A DNA stretch of 14,826 nucleotides from Bacillota bacterium (GCA_017577895.1 PKQY01000047.1:1-14826); one strand, 5' to 3'; counted from the stretch's first letter, positions 7,217 through 14,668 are shown. Translations and numbers: made by a program. Notes: a model not told the origin generated them from the sequence alone.

Positions 7217-7232
7217 ACGTATTACATTTTAA
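7203..7232. repeat. perfect tandem duplication of a 15-bp unit at the doxX-like 3' end
   Basis: CGTATTACATTTTAA occurs twice back to back (7203-7217 and 7218-7232). The right copy contains the TAA stop of the minus-strand DoxX-like gene, and the left copy repeats the same Met-stop codons in the same frame, because 15 bp is five codons. Confidence 0.9.
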
Positions 7233-7785
7233 AATCTTTATTCGCAATTTTCCCCGGATGCCACGGCGTGCCCAACAACGGCAAGGCCCAGCGGTCCAAA
7301 CCGTACCAGCCGGCCACTTTCCACGCCAAGACGAGCCACGTGCCGAGAATGAACAACACGGGGTTGGAACTGACGGTGCCGGCCAGCAAAAAGCTGGCGT
7401 TCATCAGCCCGCCGAAAAAGGCGGCAATGCCCGTCAACAGGCCCACGATGAGGCCAAGGCCGACCAGCACTTCGCCCCAAGCCACCATCCAAGCGAACAA
7501 CTTGCTGTTCGGCAAAACGATGTGTTCCAAAAAGTAGGCGTACCAGCCGGTGACGTCCGGTTTTTCACCGGTTGCTTTTTCCAGCGCTCCTCGGACAAAG
7601 CCTTCCACGGCCTTACCGGCATTGGCGCCGGTCCAGGCGTCGGCACCGACTTTATGGATGCCCGCCATCAACCACGTATAGCCGACATACAAACGGATAA
7701 TCAGCCAAATCCAGGCCGAACGGGTGCTGCTGAACAAAAAACGGGAAACCGGGTTTTCGGGGATGATAATTTCTTTGTGACGCAT
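7222..7785 (-). CDS. DoxX family integral membrane protein
   Basis: 187 residues with about four hydrophobic segments: roughly 22-42 (SAWIWLIIRLYVGYTWLMAGI), 98-120 (FAWMVAWGEVLVGLGLIVGLL), 121-142 (the GIAAFFGGLMNASFLLAGT region) and 143-163 (NPVLFILGTWLVLAWKVAG). RLYVGYTWLMAGIHKV and GEVLVGLGLIVG are typical of DoxX-like proteins, which are related to the small subunit of thiosulfate:quinone oxidoreductase (DoxD) but are mostly of unknown function and sometimes linked to thiol or redox stress. The loop at about 44-90 is long and extends outside the membrane. GGAGGGAGAG precedes the ATG. It is a single-gene unit as far as can be seen; the gene at 7959-8636 upstream has its own terminator. 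The tandem repeat at its stop codon is noted separately. Confidence 0.82.
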   Translation of the reverse strand: MRHKEIIIPENPVSRFLFSSTRSAWIWLIIRLYVGYTWLMAGIHKVGADAWTGANAGKAVEGFVRGALEKATGEKPDVTGWYAYFLEHIVLPNSKLFAWMVAWGEVLVGLGLIVGLLTGIAAFFGGLMNASFLLAGTVSSNPVLFILGTWLVLAWKVAGWYGLDRWALPLLGTPWHPGKIANKDFKM

Positions 7786-7887
7786 GCCCTCTCCCTCCAG
7801 ACGGCGAATTGGAAAATGTTTCTAACTCCAAATGTACCACGGAACGGTTTCCAAATCTAGCACAATACAGCGGGTTTTTAATCTTTT

Positions 7888-7932
7888 AATAAAAAAGTAA
7901 AAAACCGGGGAAGAGATCTCTCCCTTCCCCGG
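7888..7932 (-). terminator. intrinsic terminator after the UPF0173 hydrolase gene
   Basis: On the minus strand CCGGGGAAG pairs with CTTCCCCGG (7924-7932 with 7905-7913), 9 bp, around an AGATCT-containing loop, and is followed by TTTTTTACTTTTTTA. It is about 27 bases beyond the stop of the gene at 7959. Confidence 0.85.
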
Positions 7933-7958
7933 CTCGCAATAATGAAGCGTTTTGTTGT

Positions 7959-8636
7959 TCAAAGGGTGACAGTGCCGCCAATCTCCGGAACGATGACCTC
8001 GGTCTGCGGGCTGACCCGTTTCACTTCTTCCACAAACAAATTCACATCTTGCAACAAGAGCGGGAACGTCCGGTAATGAATCGGGATCACGTTTTTCGCC
8101 CGGAGCATCTTGGCCGCCAACGCCCCCAATTTATAATCCATGGTAAAGTGGCCGCCCACGGGAATCAACGCGTAGTCGATGGCAAACAGTTCCCCGAACA
8201 GCTCCAAGTCTTTGAAGATGCCCGTATCGCCGAGATGATACACGACCTTGTTGTCCAACGTCATGATGTAACCGGCCGGCGTGCCGTTGGCTGCCGAATG
8301 AAACGCGTGCACCATGTGGGCACTCAAGGGGCCGATTTCCACGGTGCCGCCGATGTTCATGCCGAGACCCAGCTCCTGCTTCAGCCCTTCTTTGACAAGC
8401 CGGTCGATGACTTCCGGCTGGGCCACCACTTTGGCCCCGGTTTTGTTGGCCAGCGCCACGGCATCGCTGACGTGATCAAAATGATCGTGGGTGACCAAAA
8501 TGGCGTCCGCTTTGTCCGGCAACTGCTTCGTCGGATGAACTGGGTTTTGTGCAAACCATGGGTCGACGACTGCGACAAAGCCTTGTTCCGATTGAAGTTC
8601 CACCGTTGCGTGACCGTGCCATTTCAAGGTAGCCAT
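7959..8636 (-). CDS. ytkL: UPF0173 metal-dependent hydrolase (YtkL-like, metallo-beta-lactamase fold)
   Basis: 225 residues, cytosolic, the usual length for UPF0173. It opens with LKWHGHATVEL (H7, H9) and D25 in VVDPWF. The metallo-beta-lactamase signature H-x-H-x-D-H is at H50-D-H-F-D-H55 in VTHDHFDH. Later metal-site motifs are HAFHSA (about 110-115), YHLGDTG (about 133-139), PVGGHFTM (about 158-165) and PIHYRTF near residue 190. The family has a two-metal hydrolase site resembling UlaG-like lactonases; its physiological substrate is unknown. GAGGTGAG lies 5-6 bases before the ATG at 8636. It is followed by its own terminator and is divergent from the TRAP transporter genes. Confidence 0.88.
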   Translation of the reverse strand: MATLKWHGHATVELQSEQGFVAVVDPWFAQNPVHPTKQLPDKADAILVTHDHFDHVSDAVALANKTGAKVVAQPEVIDRLVKEGLKQELGLGMNIGGTVEIGPLSAHMVHAFHSAANGTPAGYIMTLDNKVVYHLGDTGIFKDLELFGELFAIDYALIPVGGHFTMDYKLGALAAKMLRAKNVIPIHYRTFPLLLQDVNLFVEEVKRVSPQTEVIVPEIGGTVTL

Positions 8637-8779
8637 TGGATTCTCACCTCGGTTCTGGAAGTGTCCTAAGTGTCGTTTTTCCCAATTGTAACCGAATCAG
8701 AGTCACTTTTCCAGATTGTTCATCCCACAAGAGATAATTTTTTTAATATTATTTTATTATTTACAATTGAATTAAATTA

Positions 8780-8830
8780 TTGCATTTATGTGCTGTCATC
8801 GGTATATTTGAACTATAGTCCTTTTATAAT
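8780..8830 (+). promoter_or_regulatory. promoter region of the TAXI-TRAP transporter operon
   Basis: The gap 8637-8866 is markedly AT-rich compared with its surroundings. TTGCAT (8780-8785) is 17 bp from TATATT (8803-8808), matching 4 of 6 and 5 of 6 consensus bases. A second perfect -10-like TATAAT (8825-8830) lacks a spaced -35. Either could start a transcript 30-50 bases ahead of the ATG at 8867. No riboswitch-like fold or clear operator was seen in the rest of the gap. Confidence 0.5.
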
Positions 8831-8866
8831 GAAGTTCCATGACAGAAAATCAAAGGGGGAGAACAG

Positions 8867-9880
8867 ATGTTCAAAAAACAGATCGGTTGGCTCATCATGC
8901 TGCTGGCACTGGCCATGGTGGTGTCGGCCTGCGGCGGAAGCTCGACGGGGACGCCGTCACAAAGCGGTGAGACAACGGACGGCTCCACCTCCGGCGAAAA
9001 GGTGGACCTGTTGATGGGTACCGGCAGCCAAGGTGGAACCTATTACCCGTTGGGACAAGAAATGGCCAACGTCTGGAACCGCAACATTGAAAACATCAAC
9101 GTCACCGCCACCGAATCGGGCGCTTCGGTGGAAAACTTGGCGAAAATCGGCAACGGGGAATTCGATTTGGGCATGTCGGTCCACATTCCGGCCCTGAACG
9201 CCTACAACGGCACCGGGGACTTTGAAGGCCGCAAAATCGAAAACTTTGCCTTTGTCGGGTTCATTTATCCCGAAGTGTTGCAAATCATTACCCGGGAAGG
9301 AACCGGGATCAACTCCATCGCCGACTTGAAAGGCAAAAAGGTCGCCATTGGTCCGCCCGGCAGCGGCACCCAAGTCATCGCAAAACAAGTGTTGGCCGCT
9401 TACGGCATTACCGATGCCGACTACACGGCGTATCAGGAAGGGTTCGGCGACGCCAAGTCCAAGTTGCAAGACGGCACCATTGACGCGTCCTTCGGCATTC
9501 TCGGCTTGCCCAACGCCGAAATCGACGAGTTGCAAGTGGCCGTCAAAGACGTCAAGTTTTTGGAAATTACCGGCGATGAATTGAAAGCGATTCAAGAAGA
9601 GAGCGGGTATCAACCCTTCACCATTCCGGCCGGCTCCTACGAATGGCTGGACCGCGATGTGAGCACCGTTTCGGCCTATGCCATTCTGGTGGCCAACACG
9701 GACACGGTCAGCGACGATGTGGCTTACGAGCTGGCAAAAGTGATGTACGAAAAATCAAGCGAAAACACTCATCCGCAAGCCCGTCACATGACCCTGGAAA
9801 ACGCGCTCTTGGGTTCGGAAGGCTTGCCGATTCACCCCGGCGCGGAACGGTACTTTAAAGAAGCGGGTGTACTGGATTAA
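8867..9880 (+). CDS. TAXI family TRAP transporter solute-binding lipoprotein
   Basis: 337 residues. Residues 1-21 are a lipoprotein signal (K-rich start, hydrophobic core) with lipobox V19-S-A-C22, so the mature protein is lipid-anchored on the outer face of the membrane. A Ser/Thr/Gly-rich linker (23-45) precedes the TAXI domain: GTGSQGGTYYPLGQEMA (about 51-67), ESGASVENL, GKKVAIGPPGSGTQ (about 160-173) and SFGILGLPNAEI. These are standard marks of TAXI receptors, which deliver solutes to a fused TRAP permease. Known or proposed TAXI substrates include glutamate and other dicarboxylates or small organic acids; the ligand here cannot be deduced. AAAGGGGGAG sits before the ATG. The permease gene follows 81 bases downstream, after a hairpin. 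Confidence 0.92.
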   Translation: MFKKQIGWLIMLLALAMVVSACGGSSTGTPSQSGETTDGSTSGEKVDLLMGTGSQGGTYYPLGQEMANVWNRNIENINVTATESGASVENLAKIGNGEFDLGMSVHIPALNAYNGTGDFEGRKIENFAFVGFIYPEVLQIITREGTGINSIADLKGKKVAIGPPGSGTQVIAKQVLAAYGITDADYTAYQEGFGDAKSKLQDGTIDASFGILGLPNAEIDELQVAVKDVKFLEITGDELKAIQEESGYQPFTIPAGSYEWLDRDVSTVSAYAILVANTDTVSDDVAYELAKVMYEKSSENTHPQARHMTLENALLGSEGLPIHPGAERYFKEAGVLD

Positions 9881-9920
9881 TATAGAAATGGAGTAATAGA
9901 TTTGAATAAAATCGTGGACT

Positions 9921-9942
9921 GTTCTGCGAGACCGCGCAGAAC
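9921..9942 (+). promoter_or_regulatory. intercistronic hairpin between TRAP receptor and permease genes
   Basis: A perfect 8-bp stem, GTTCTGCG (9921-9928) with CGCAGAAC (9935-9942), closes a 6-base loop. It is not followed by a U-tract, so it is not a classical terminator. It ends one base before the permease ribosome binding site (9943-9952). It could stabilise the receptor message or limit permease translation, giving the usual receptor excess; that role is inferred. Confidence 0.5.
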
Positions 9943-9961
9943 AAAGGCGGTGCGTGCATCC

Positions 9962-11965
9962 ATGGAAACAAAAGAAATGAAAACGCAAAACCTACAACCG
10001 AATATCGACAACGTGGACGACATCTTGGAAAAGTACGACCGGGAAAGCAATTACCGCCGTCATCTCGGCCGTTGGGCGTGGGTGGTCACCTTTCTCGGCG
10101 TGGCCCTCACGTCCTTTCATTTGTACACGGCGTACCGCGGCGCGTTTCAAGCCCAGATACAAGGCCCCATCCACCTGGGAACCGGGTTGGGGCTTATTTT
10201 TCTCCTGTATCCGATCAAAAAGGGGTTGCAACGGCGACAAAAAAGCGTCCCTTGGTATGATGTGGTGCTGGCCTTTCTCGCCTTGTTTGTCGGCTATTAC
10301 AACGCCATCTTTTATGAAGAGCTGGTCACCGACCGGATCGTCTTCGGGTACAATACACTGGATTACATCGTCGCCTCCCTCGGCGTCTTGCTCGTGTTGG
10401 AAGCGACCCGGCGGTGTATCGGGCTGCCCATCGTCCTCGTCGCCATCGCCGCCCTTTTGTACGCCATGTACGGCAACCTCATTCCCAGCAAGCTGTTTGC
10501 CCATCGCGGCTTTTCCTGGGCCAACTTGACCACCGAATTGTTTTTGACGACCAAGGGCATCTTCAGCACTCCGATTCAAGTATCCTCGACGTTCATCTTT
10601 TTGTTCCTGTTTTTCGGCGTCATGTTGAACAAAACCGGCATCGGCCAATTTTTCAACGACCTGGCCTTTGCCTTGACCGGCCGTTATACCGGTGGCCAGG
10701 CCAAGACGGCGGTCATCGCCAGCGCCTTGGAAGGTATGGTCTCCGGCAGTTCCGTGGCCAACACCGTCGGCTCTGGCGCGTTCACGATTCCGATGATGAA
10801 AAGGGCCGGTTATCGACCGGAAGTGGCCGGCGCGGTGGAAGCGGCTTCCTCCACCGGCGGGCAAATCATGCCGCCCGTCATGGGCGCCGCCGCTTTCATC
10901 ATGGCCACGTACACAGAGACGCCGTACAGCCAAATTATGCTCGCCGCCATCATCCCGGCGTTGTTGTACTTCAGCGGCATTTTTTTCGGCGTTCACTTTG
11001 AATCGAGAAAACAAGGCATTCTCGGCGTCGACAAACATTTGCTGCCCAACTTGCGGCAACTGCTCATCCAAAGAGGGTACTTGCTGTTGCCCATCGTCGT
11101 CATTTTCCATCAATTGCTGAGCGGCCGCACACCCATGCGGGCGGCCCTGGCCGCCATCATCGTCGCCTTTTTGGTCAGCTTGTTGCGTAAAGAAACCCGG
11201 ATGTCGCTGCAGGAGCTCATCGAGACCTTTGAACAAGGGGCCCGGACGGCTTTGCCGGTCATCGCCGCTTGCGCCTCGGCGGGCATTGTGGTCGGCGTGG
11301 TCGTCCAAACCGGTCTGGGCGGCCGCATCGCCGACGGCATCATCGAACTGGGCGCCGGCAGTCTGTTCTTGACCCTCTTCTTTACGATGATCGCTTGTCT
11401 CATCCTCGGCATGGGTTTGCCGACGACCGCCAACTACGTGGTGACGGCGACCATGGCGGCACCGGCGCTCTTGAAGCTAGGCGTACCGATGTTGTCGGCC
11501 CACATGTTCGTCTTTTACTTCGGCATCGTGGCCGACATCACTCCGCCGGTCTGTCTGGCGGCATTTGCCGCGGCAGGCTTGGCCCGGGCCAACCCGTTCT
11601 GGACCGGGATTAATGCAGTGAAACTGGCCATCGCCGCCTTTATCATCCCATACGTGTTTGTCATGCACCCGCAACTGTTGCTCATCGACGTCCAACCGTT
11701 GGAGTTGACCGTTGTCGTCATCACCGCCCTGTTGGGCATGATGGCCGTCAGCGCCGGTTTGATGGGTTATTTCATCCGCGTCGCCCACTGGTGGGAACGC
11801 ATCTTGCTCCTGGCGGCCGGCTTGCTGCTCATTTCGCCGAATTTGACGGCCAGCGGCATCGGGCTCGCGTTAATGGTCGCGATCCTGTTCCTGCAGTCCC
11901 GCCGCCCGCAAGATCGCATCAAATCCCAGTTAGAGACGTCAGCGACGGCCGAACCATCTATGTGA
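9962..11965 (+). CDS. TRAP transporter fused permease (DctQM)
   Basis: 667 residues, polytopic membrane protein and the transport partner of the TAXI receptor encoded just upstream; TRAP permeases use the Na+ gradient. The N-terminal 35 residues are soluble. Several membrane helices (about 37-57, 70-86, 98-118, 132-147, 153-170) correspond to the DctQ-like part, followed by the large DctM-like part from about 200, with SGSSVANT (261-268), STGGQIMPP (297-305) and GMGLPTTANY (483-492), the hairpin and helix-break motifs of the family. Further helices continue to the end. A TTG at 9902 would add 20 residues (NKIVDCSARPRR...). The ATG at 9962 is preferred because AAAGGCGGTG, one mismatch from the anti-SD complement, lies 9 bases before it and the hairpin would fall outside the coding region. 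Confidence 0.88.
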   Translation: METKEMKTQNLQPNIDNVDDILEKYDRESNYRRHLGRWAWVVTFLGVALTSFHLYTAYRGAFQAQIQGPIHLGTGLGLIFLLYPIKKGLQRRQKSVPWYDVVLAFLALFVGYYNAIFYEELVTDRIVFGYNTLDYIVASLGVLLVLEATRRCIGLPIVLVAIAALLYAMYGNLIPSKLFAHRGFSWANLTTELFLTTKGIFSTPIQVSSTFIFLFLFFGVMLNKTGIGQFFNDLAFALTGRYTGGQAKTAVIASALEGMVSGSSVANTVGSGAFTIPMMKRAGYRPEVAGAVEAASSTGGQIMPPVMGAAAFIMATYTETPYSQIMLAAIIPALLYFSGIFFGVHFESRKQGILGVDKHLLPNLRQLLIQRGYLLLPIVVIFHQLLSGRTPMRAALAAIIVAFLVSLLRKETRMSLQELIETFEQGARTALPVIAACASAGIVVGVVVQTGLGGRIADGIIELGAGSLFLTLFFTMIACLILGMGLPTTANYVVTATMAAPALLKLGVPMLSAHMFVFYFGIVADITPPVCLAAFAAAGLARANPFWTGINAVKLAIAAFIIPYVFVMHPQLLLIDVQPLELTVVVITALLGMMAVSAGLMGYFIRVAHWWERILLLAAGLLLISPNLTASGIGLALMVAILFLQSRRPQDRIKSQLETSATAEPSM

Positions 11966-12014
11966 ACGGACCGAACGGACAATGTGAACAATTTGTGACA
12001 AACAAGCTTGATAA

Positions 12015-12030
12015 TGAAAGATTTCTTTCA
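12015..12030. promoter_or_regulatory. candidate RpiR operator 1 (TGAAAG-N4-CTTTCA)
   Basis: A perfect 6-bp dyad with a 4-base centre. It shares the TGAAA-N6-TTTCA frame with the dyad at 12162-12177 and lies between the permease stop and the terminator at 12040. Assignment to the RpiR-family regulator encoded downstream is inferred from symmetry and proximity. Confidence 0.45.
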
Positions 12031-12039
12031 ACAAACCAT

Positions 12040-12095
12040 AAAAAGATGCCATCTTTGCATGATATCTGCAAAAGATGGCATCTTTTTAATTTTGC
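12040..12095 (+). terminator. strong intrinsic terminator after the TRAP permease gene
   Basis: A stem of about 20 bp (12040-12059 with 12067-12087, one bulged A) with the arm AAAAAGATGCCATCTTTGCA and a 7-base loop, then TTTTTAATTTT. It would end the TRAP transcript. The A-rich left flank could also act on the minus strand. Confidence 0.9.
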
Positions 12096-12119
12096 AAAAG
12101 CACCGGCCGCCAGTATAAT
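12091..12119 (+). promoter_or_regulatory. sigma-A-type promoter for the aminotransferase-rpiR unit
   Basis: TTTGCA (12091-12096) is 17 bp from a perfect TATAAT (12114-12119). It sits immediately after the terminator T-tract, so the downstream genes have a transcript of their own, with a start near 12126. Confidence 0.65.
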
Positions 12120-12161
12120 GTACTGTAACTCGTAAAAAATCTTTCTCGATAATGTCTTAAG

Positions 12162-12177
12162 TGAAATAATCATTTCA
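12162..12177. promoter_or_regulatory. candidate RpiR operator 2 (TGAAAT-N4-ATTTCA)
   Basis: A perfect 6-bp dyad with a 4-base centre, directly ahead of the AGGAGG ribosome binding site (12179-12184) and about 35-50 bases downstream of the predicted transcription start, a position suited to roadblock repression. Same frame as the dyad at 12015-12030. Confidence 0.5.
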
Positions 12178-12192
12178 TAGGAGGCGCGTACA

Positions 12193-13590
12193 ATGGGGGT
12201 TCAAACATTGGAAGGGGTGCCCGTCGCTGAAACGTTCCAACGTTCAGCGGAACTGTTTCAACAAGCGAAGACGGTCATCCCCGGCGGCGTGTCCGCCAAT
12301 ATCAAATATTTCGCCCCATATCCGATTTTCATGGAACGGGCCCACGGCAGCCGCATTTATGACGTCGACGGTCATGAATACATCGATTATTTGCTAGGAT
12401 ACGGTTCCCTCATCCTGGGACACGGCCATCCGAAAGTGATTTCGGCAGTCATCCATCACTTGTTGGAAAACGGCACCCCGGTGTTTGGTGCGCCAAACGT
12501 CATCGAAACCGAAATGGCCCGCAAACTCGTGCAGCTGTTTCCCGCCATCGAGATGGTCCGGTTTACGAACTCGGGGCTGGAGGCGACATTGTTGGCCATC
12601 CGGGTCGCCCAATCGTTTACCGGCAAACCGAAAATCGCCAAGTTTGAAGGGCATTATCACGGCGGTTACAACCAAGTGTTGTTCAGCGTCAATCCGGATC
12701 TCCGGTTGGCCGGCGATCCCGAACGTCCGTTGCCGGTACCGGAATCACGGGGGCTGTTCCAACATGACGCCGAAAACACCATCATCTTGCCGTTCAACCA
12801 ACTGGATGCCTGCGAAGCCATTTTGCGCCGACATGCCGATGAATTGGCGGCCGTCATTTTGGAACCGGTTCAAGGCGGTTTCATCCCCGCTGAGCCGGAA
12901 TTTATCCAAGGACTGCGCAAACTGACCCAAGAACTGGGGATTCTCCTCATCTTCGACGAAGTGAAGACCGGATTCCGGATGACCCTCGGCGGCACCCAAT
13001 CGATTTACGGCGTCTTACCCGATTTGACCGCCTTGGGGAAAGTGTTGGGCGGCGGTTTCCCGGTCGGCGCTTTGGGCGGCAAGAAAGAGATGATGGAAAT
13101 TGTATCCCCCGCCGGTGCTCGGGACGTCTTTGCCGTAGACACATCAACGGCCTCCACACCCGCCAAAGCGACGGAGAAAGTGCTCTTTCACAGCGGTACG
13201 TACAACGGCCATCCCACCGTGTTAGCCGCCGGACTGGCGACCATTCAAGTGTTGGAAACCCCCGGCACGATGGAACAGCTGTTCCAAAATACCCGTTACT
13301 TGCGCGAACAGTTGGAAAACATTTATCATAAAAATGGCATCCCCATGCAGACGGTGGGTATGGGCAGCATTTTCTCCCTCGTCATTTCTGAAAAGCCGAT
13401 CAAAAACTACCGCGATTTGGCCAGCTCGGACATGGCCTTGCGCAAAAAATTGGACTACGAACTGTTGCGGCTCGGGGTTTACACCAAACCGCTGAACCGT
13501 TACTCCATGTCGGTGGTGCACACGAAAGCGGATTTAGACAAAACGTTGGAAGCCCACGAAGCTGCCATCCGGCGGGTGATGCGCGCATAG
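12193..13590 (+). CDS. class III aminotransferase, glutamate-1-semialdehyde aminomutase-like
   Basis: 465 residues, a PLP fold-type I enzyme. The N-terminus VIPGGVSANIKYFAPYP and the PLP lysine region ALGKVLGGGFPVGALGG (K283) are HemL-like; D255 in FDEVKTGFR binds the pyridine nitrogen, and FEGHYHGGYN (H154, H156) is the stacking region. It departs from true HemL: it is longer than the usual 430 or so residues, has FDEVKTGFR instead of FDEVMTGFR, GTYNGHPT instead of GTLSGNP, and an extra segment about residues 305-330 (VDTSTASTPAKA). With no haem genes nearby and a TRAP transporter next door, an aminotransferase, aminomutase or lyase acting on an imported amino compound is likelier than haem synthesis; the substrate is unknown. 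AGGAGG is 8 bases before the ATG. It is followed 27 bases later by the rpiR-type gene. Confidence 0.83.
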   Translation: MGVQTLEGVPVAETFQRSAELFQQAKTVIPGGVSANIKYFAPYPIFMERAHGSRIYDVDGHEYIDYLLGYGSLILGHGHPKVISAVIHHLLENGTPVFGAPNVIETEMARKLVQLFPAIEMVRFTNSGLEATLLAIRVAQSFTGKPKIAKFEGHYHGGYNQVLFSVNPDLRLAGDPERPLPVPESRGLFQHDAENTIILPFNQLDACEAILRRHADELAAVILEPVQGGFIPAEPEFIQGLRKLTQELGILLIFDEVKTGFRMTLGGTQSIYGVLPDLTALGKVLGGGFPVGALGGKKEMMEIVSPAGARDVFAVDTSTASTPAKATEKVLFHSGTYNGHPTVLAAGLATIQVLETPGTMEQLFQNTRYLREQLENIYHKNGIPMQTVGMGSIFSLVISEKPIKNYRDLASSDMALRKKLDYELLRLGVYTKPLNRYSMSVVHTKADLDKTLEAHEAAIRRVMRA

Positions 13591-13617
13591 ACAAACCAGG
13601 AGGTGGGGCCGATTTCG

Positions 13618-14466
13618 ATGCAGGAAGTCATCCAACGCATTACGGAAAAAATGCCGGAAATGAGCAAATCGCAACGGAAGATTGCCAAATATATCTTGAA
13701 CAATACGTATTCGGTCCCCTTTTTCACCGCCAGCAAATTGGCCAAAATGACCGGGGTGAGCGAAGCGACGGTCGTGCGCTTCGCCACCTTTCTCGGTTAT
13801 TCGGGCTACCCGGAATTGCAACAGGCATTGCAGGAATCGATTCAAAAACAGCTGAGCACCGTCGAGCGGTTGAAAATTTCCGACGACGTTTACCACGAAG
13901 AGAAAGCCATCTACGACATCTTTCAAGATGACATAGCCCGCATTCGTTGGATGGCGGAAAACTTGGATGCCGACGCCTTCCGTCGGGCGGTCGACCTGAT
14001 TGTCAACGCCCAGCGCATTTTCATCATCGCCAACCGAAGCGCGGTCTCCTTGGGTTACTTTTTAGAGTTTTACCTAGACATGATCCTGGAAAACACGGAA
14101 CTCATCCGAAATCCGTACGGCATTTCGGAAAAACTGTTTCGGCTGACCCAACAAGACGTCGTCATCGGTTTAGGTTTCGCCCGTTACACCCAAAACACCA
14201 TTGACGCCCTGTCCTTTGCGAAAGATCGGGGCACACCCGTCATCGTCATCACGGACCACGCCCTCTCGCCCCTCATTCCCCACGCCGACATCGCCTTGAC
14301 GGCACCGAGTGAAATGCCTTCGTTCATCGACTCGTTCGTGGCACCCTTAAGCTTGATCAACGCCTTGATCACGGCCGTCGGCAACCAAAAACGGCACACC
14401 ATCCAACAACACCTGCAGGAATTAGAAGACATCTGGGAACGATTCCACATCTTTTACCGTGGATAA
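13618..14466 (+). CDS. MurR/RpiR family transcriptional regulator
   Basis: 282 residues. The N-terminal HTH_6 domain (about 1-77) has SKSQRKIAKYILNN and the helix-turn-helix ASKLAKMTGVSEATVVRFA (38-56), followed by GYSGYPELQQ. The C-terminal SIS domain (about 120-260) contains IFIIANRSAVSLG (about 134-146), VVIGLGFARY (171-180) and TPVIVITDHALSPLIPHAD. RpiR proteins sense phosphosugars or other small metabolites through the SIS domain and usually control neighbouring catabolic genes. The SIS loop GFARYTQNT differs from the usual S-x-S-G-x-T sugar-phosphate loop, which suits a non-sugar ligand. The GTG at 13603 is part of the GGAGGTG site itself, so the ATG at 13618, 12 bases beyond, is preferred. 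It probably shares a transcript with the aminotransferase. No clear terminator follows. Confidence 0.9.
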   Translation: MQEVIQRITEKMPEMSKSQRKIAKYILNNTYSVPFFTASKLAKMTGVSEATVVRFATFLGYSGYPELQQALQESIQKQLSTVERLKISDDVYHEEKAIYDIFQDDIARIRWMAENLDADAFRRAVDLIVNAQRIFIIANRSAVSLGYFLEFYLDMILENTELIRNPYGISEKLFRLTQQDVVIGLGFARYTQNTIDALSFAKDRGTPVIVITDHALSPLIPHADIALTAPSEMPSFIDSFVAPLSLINALITAVGNQKRHTIQQHLQELEDIWERFHIFYRG

Positions 14467-14623
14467 AGGACAATCAACCGCCCTTTCACCGTCCGCCCTG
14501 CCACCGTCCACTCCGTCCCGCCTGATTGTTCCCGCGAATCCCAAGCACCCAAGCGCAACACACGTCACCCAAGCATTACGTGCACCATACGTAAACGCAT
14601 GGAACGAGCAATTGTAAGCCACG

Positions 14624-14668
14624 GTCACATAATTTTTGGAACATATAGTCACACAATGACTTGGAACA
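14624..14668. repeat. imperfect tandem repeat with internal dyad in the rpiR-rRNA gap
   Basis: In the 297-bp gap after the regulator no gene is seen; its left half (14477-14522) is pyrimidine-rich. GTCACATAATTTTTGGAACA (14624-14643) recurs imperfectly at 14648-14668, with shared GTCACA and TTGGAACA blocks. The second copy contains the dyad AGTCA-CACAA-TGACT (14647-14661). No function is evident. Confidence 0.5.

Noticed and set aside
8670..9014. Plus-strand frame starting in the AT-rich gap ahead of the TAXI receptor gene
   Set aside because: It overlaps the receptor start in another frame and covers the promoter; no ribosome binding site or domain.
9992..11308. 438-codon minus-strand frame inside the TRAP permease gene
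   Set aside because: Antisense shadow; low-complexity His/Asp/Gly-rich translation, while the plus strand has clear DctM motifs and membrane helices.
11980..12003. CRP-like or palindromic TTTGTGACAAA near the permease stop
   Set aside because: A short dyad with a one-base centre and no matching partner; a TGTGA-N6-TCACA pattern is not present, so it is probably chance.
12193..13590. Annotation of the aminotransferase as hemL (haem synthesis)
   Set aside because: Key HemL motifs are altered, the length is greater and the context is transport and regulation, not tetrapyrrole genes.
14470..14530. Inverted ACAATCA / TGATTGT pair flanking a pyrimidine-rich tract after the rpiR gene
   Set aside because: The arms are only 7 bp with a loop of nearly 50 bases and no T-tract, so it is not a convincing terminator.
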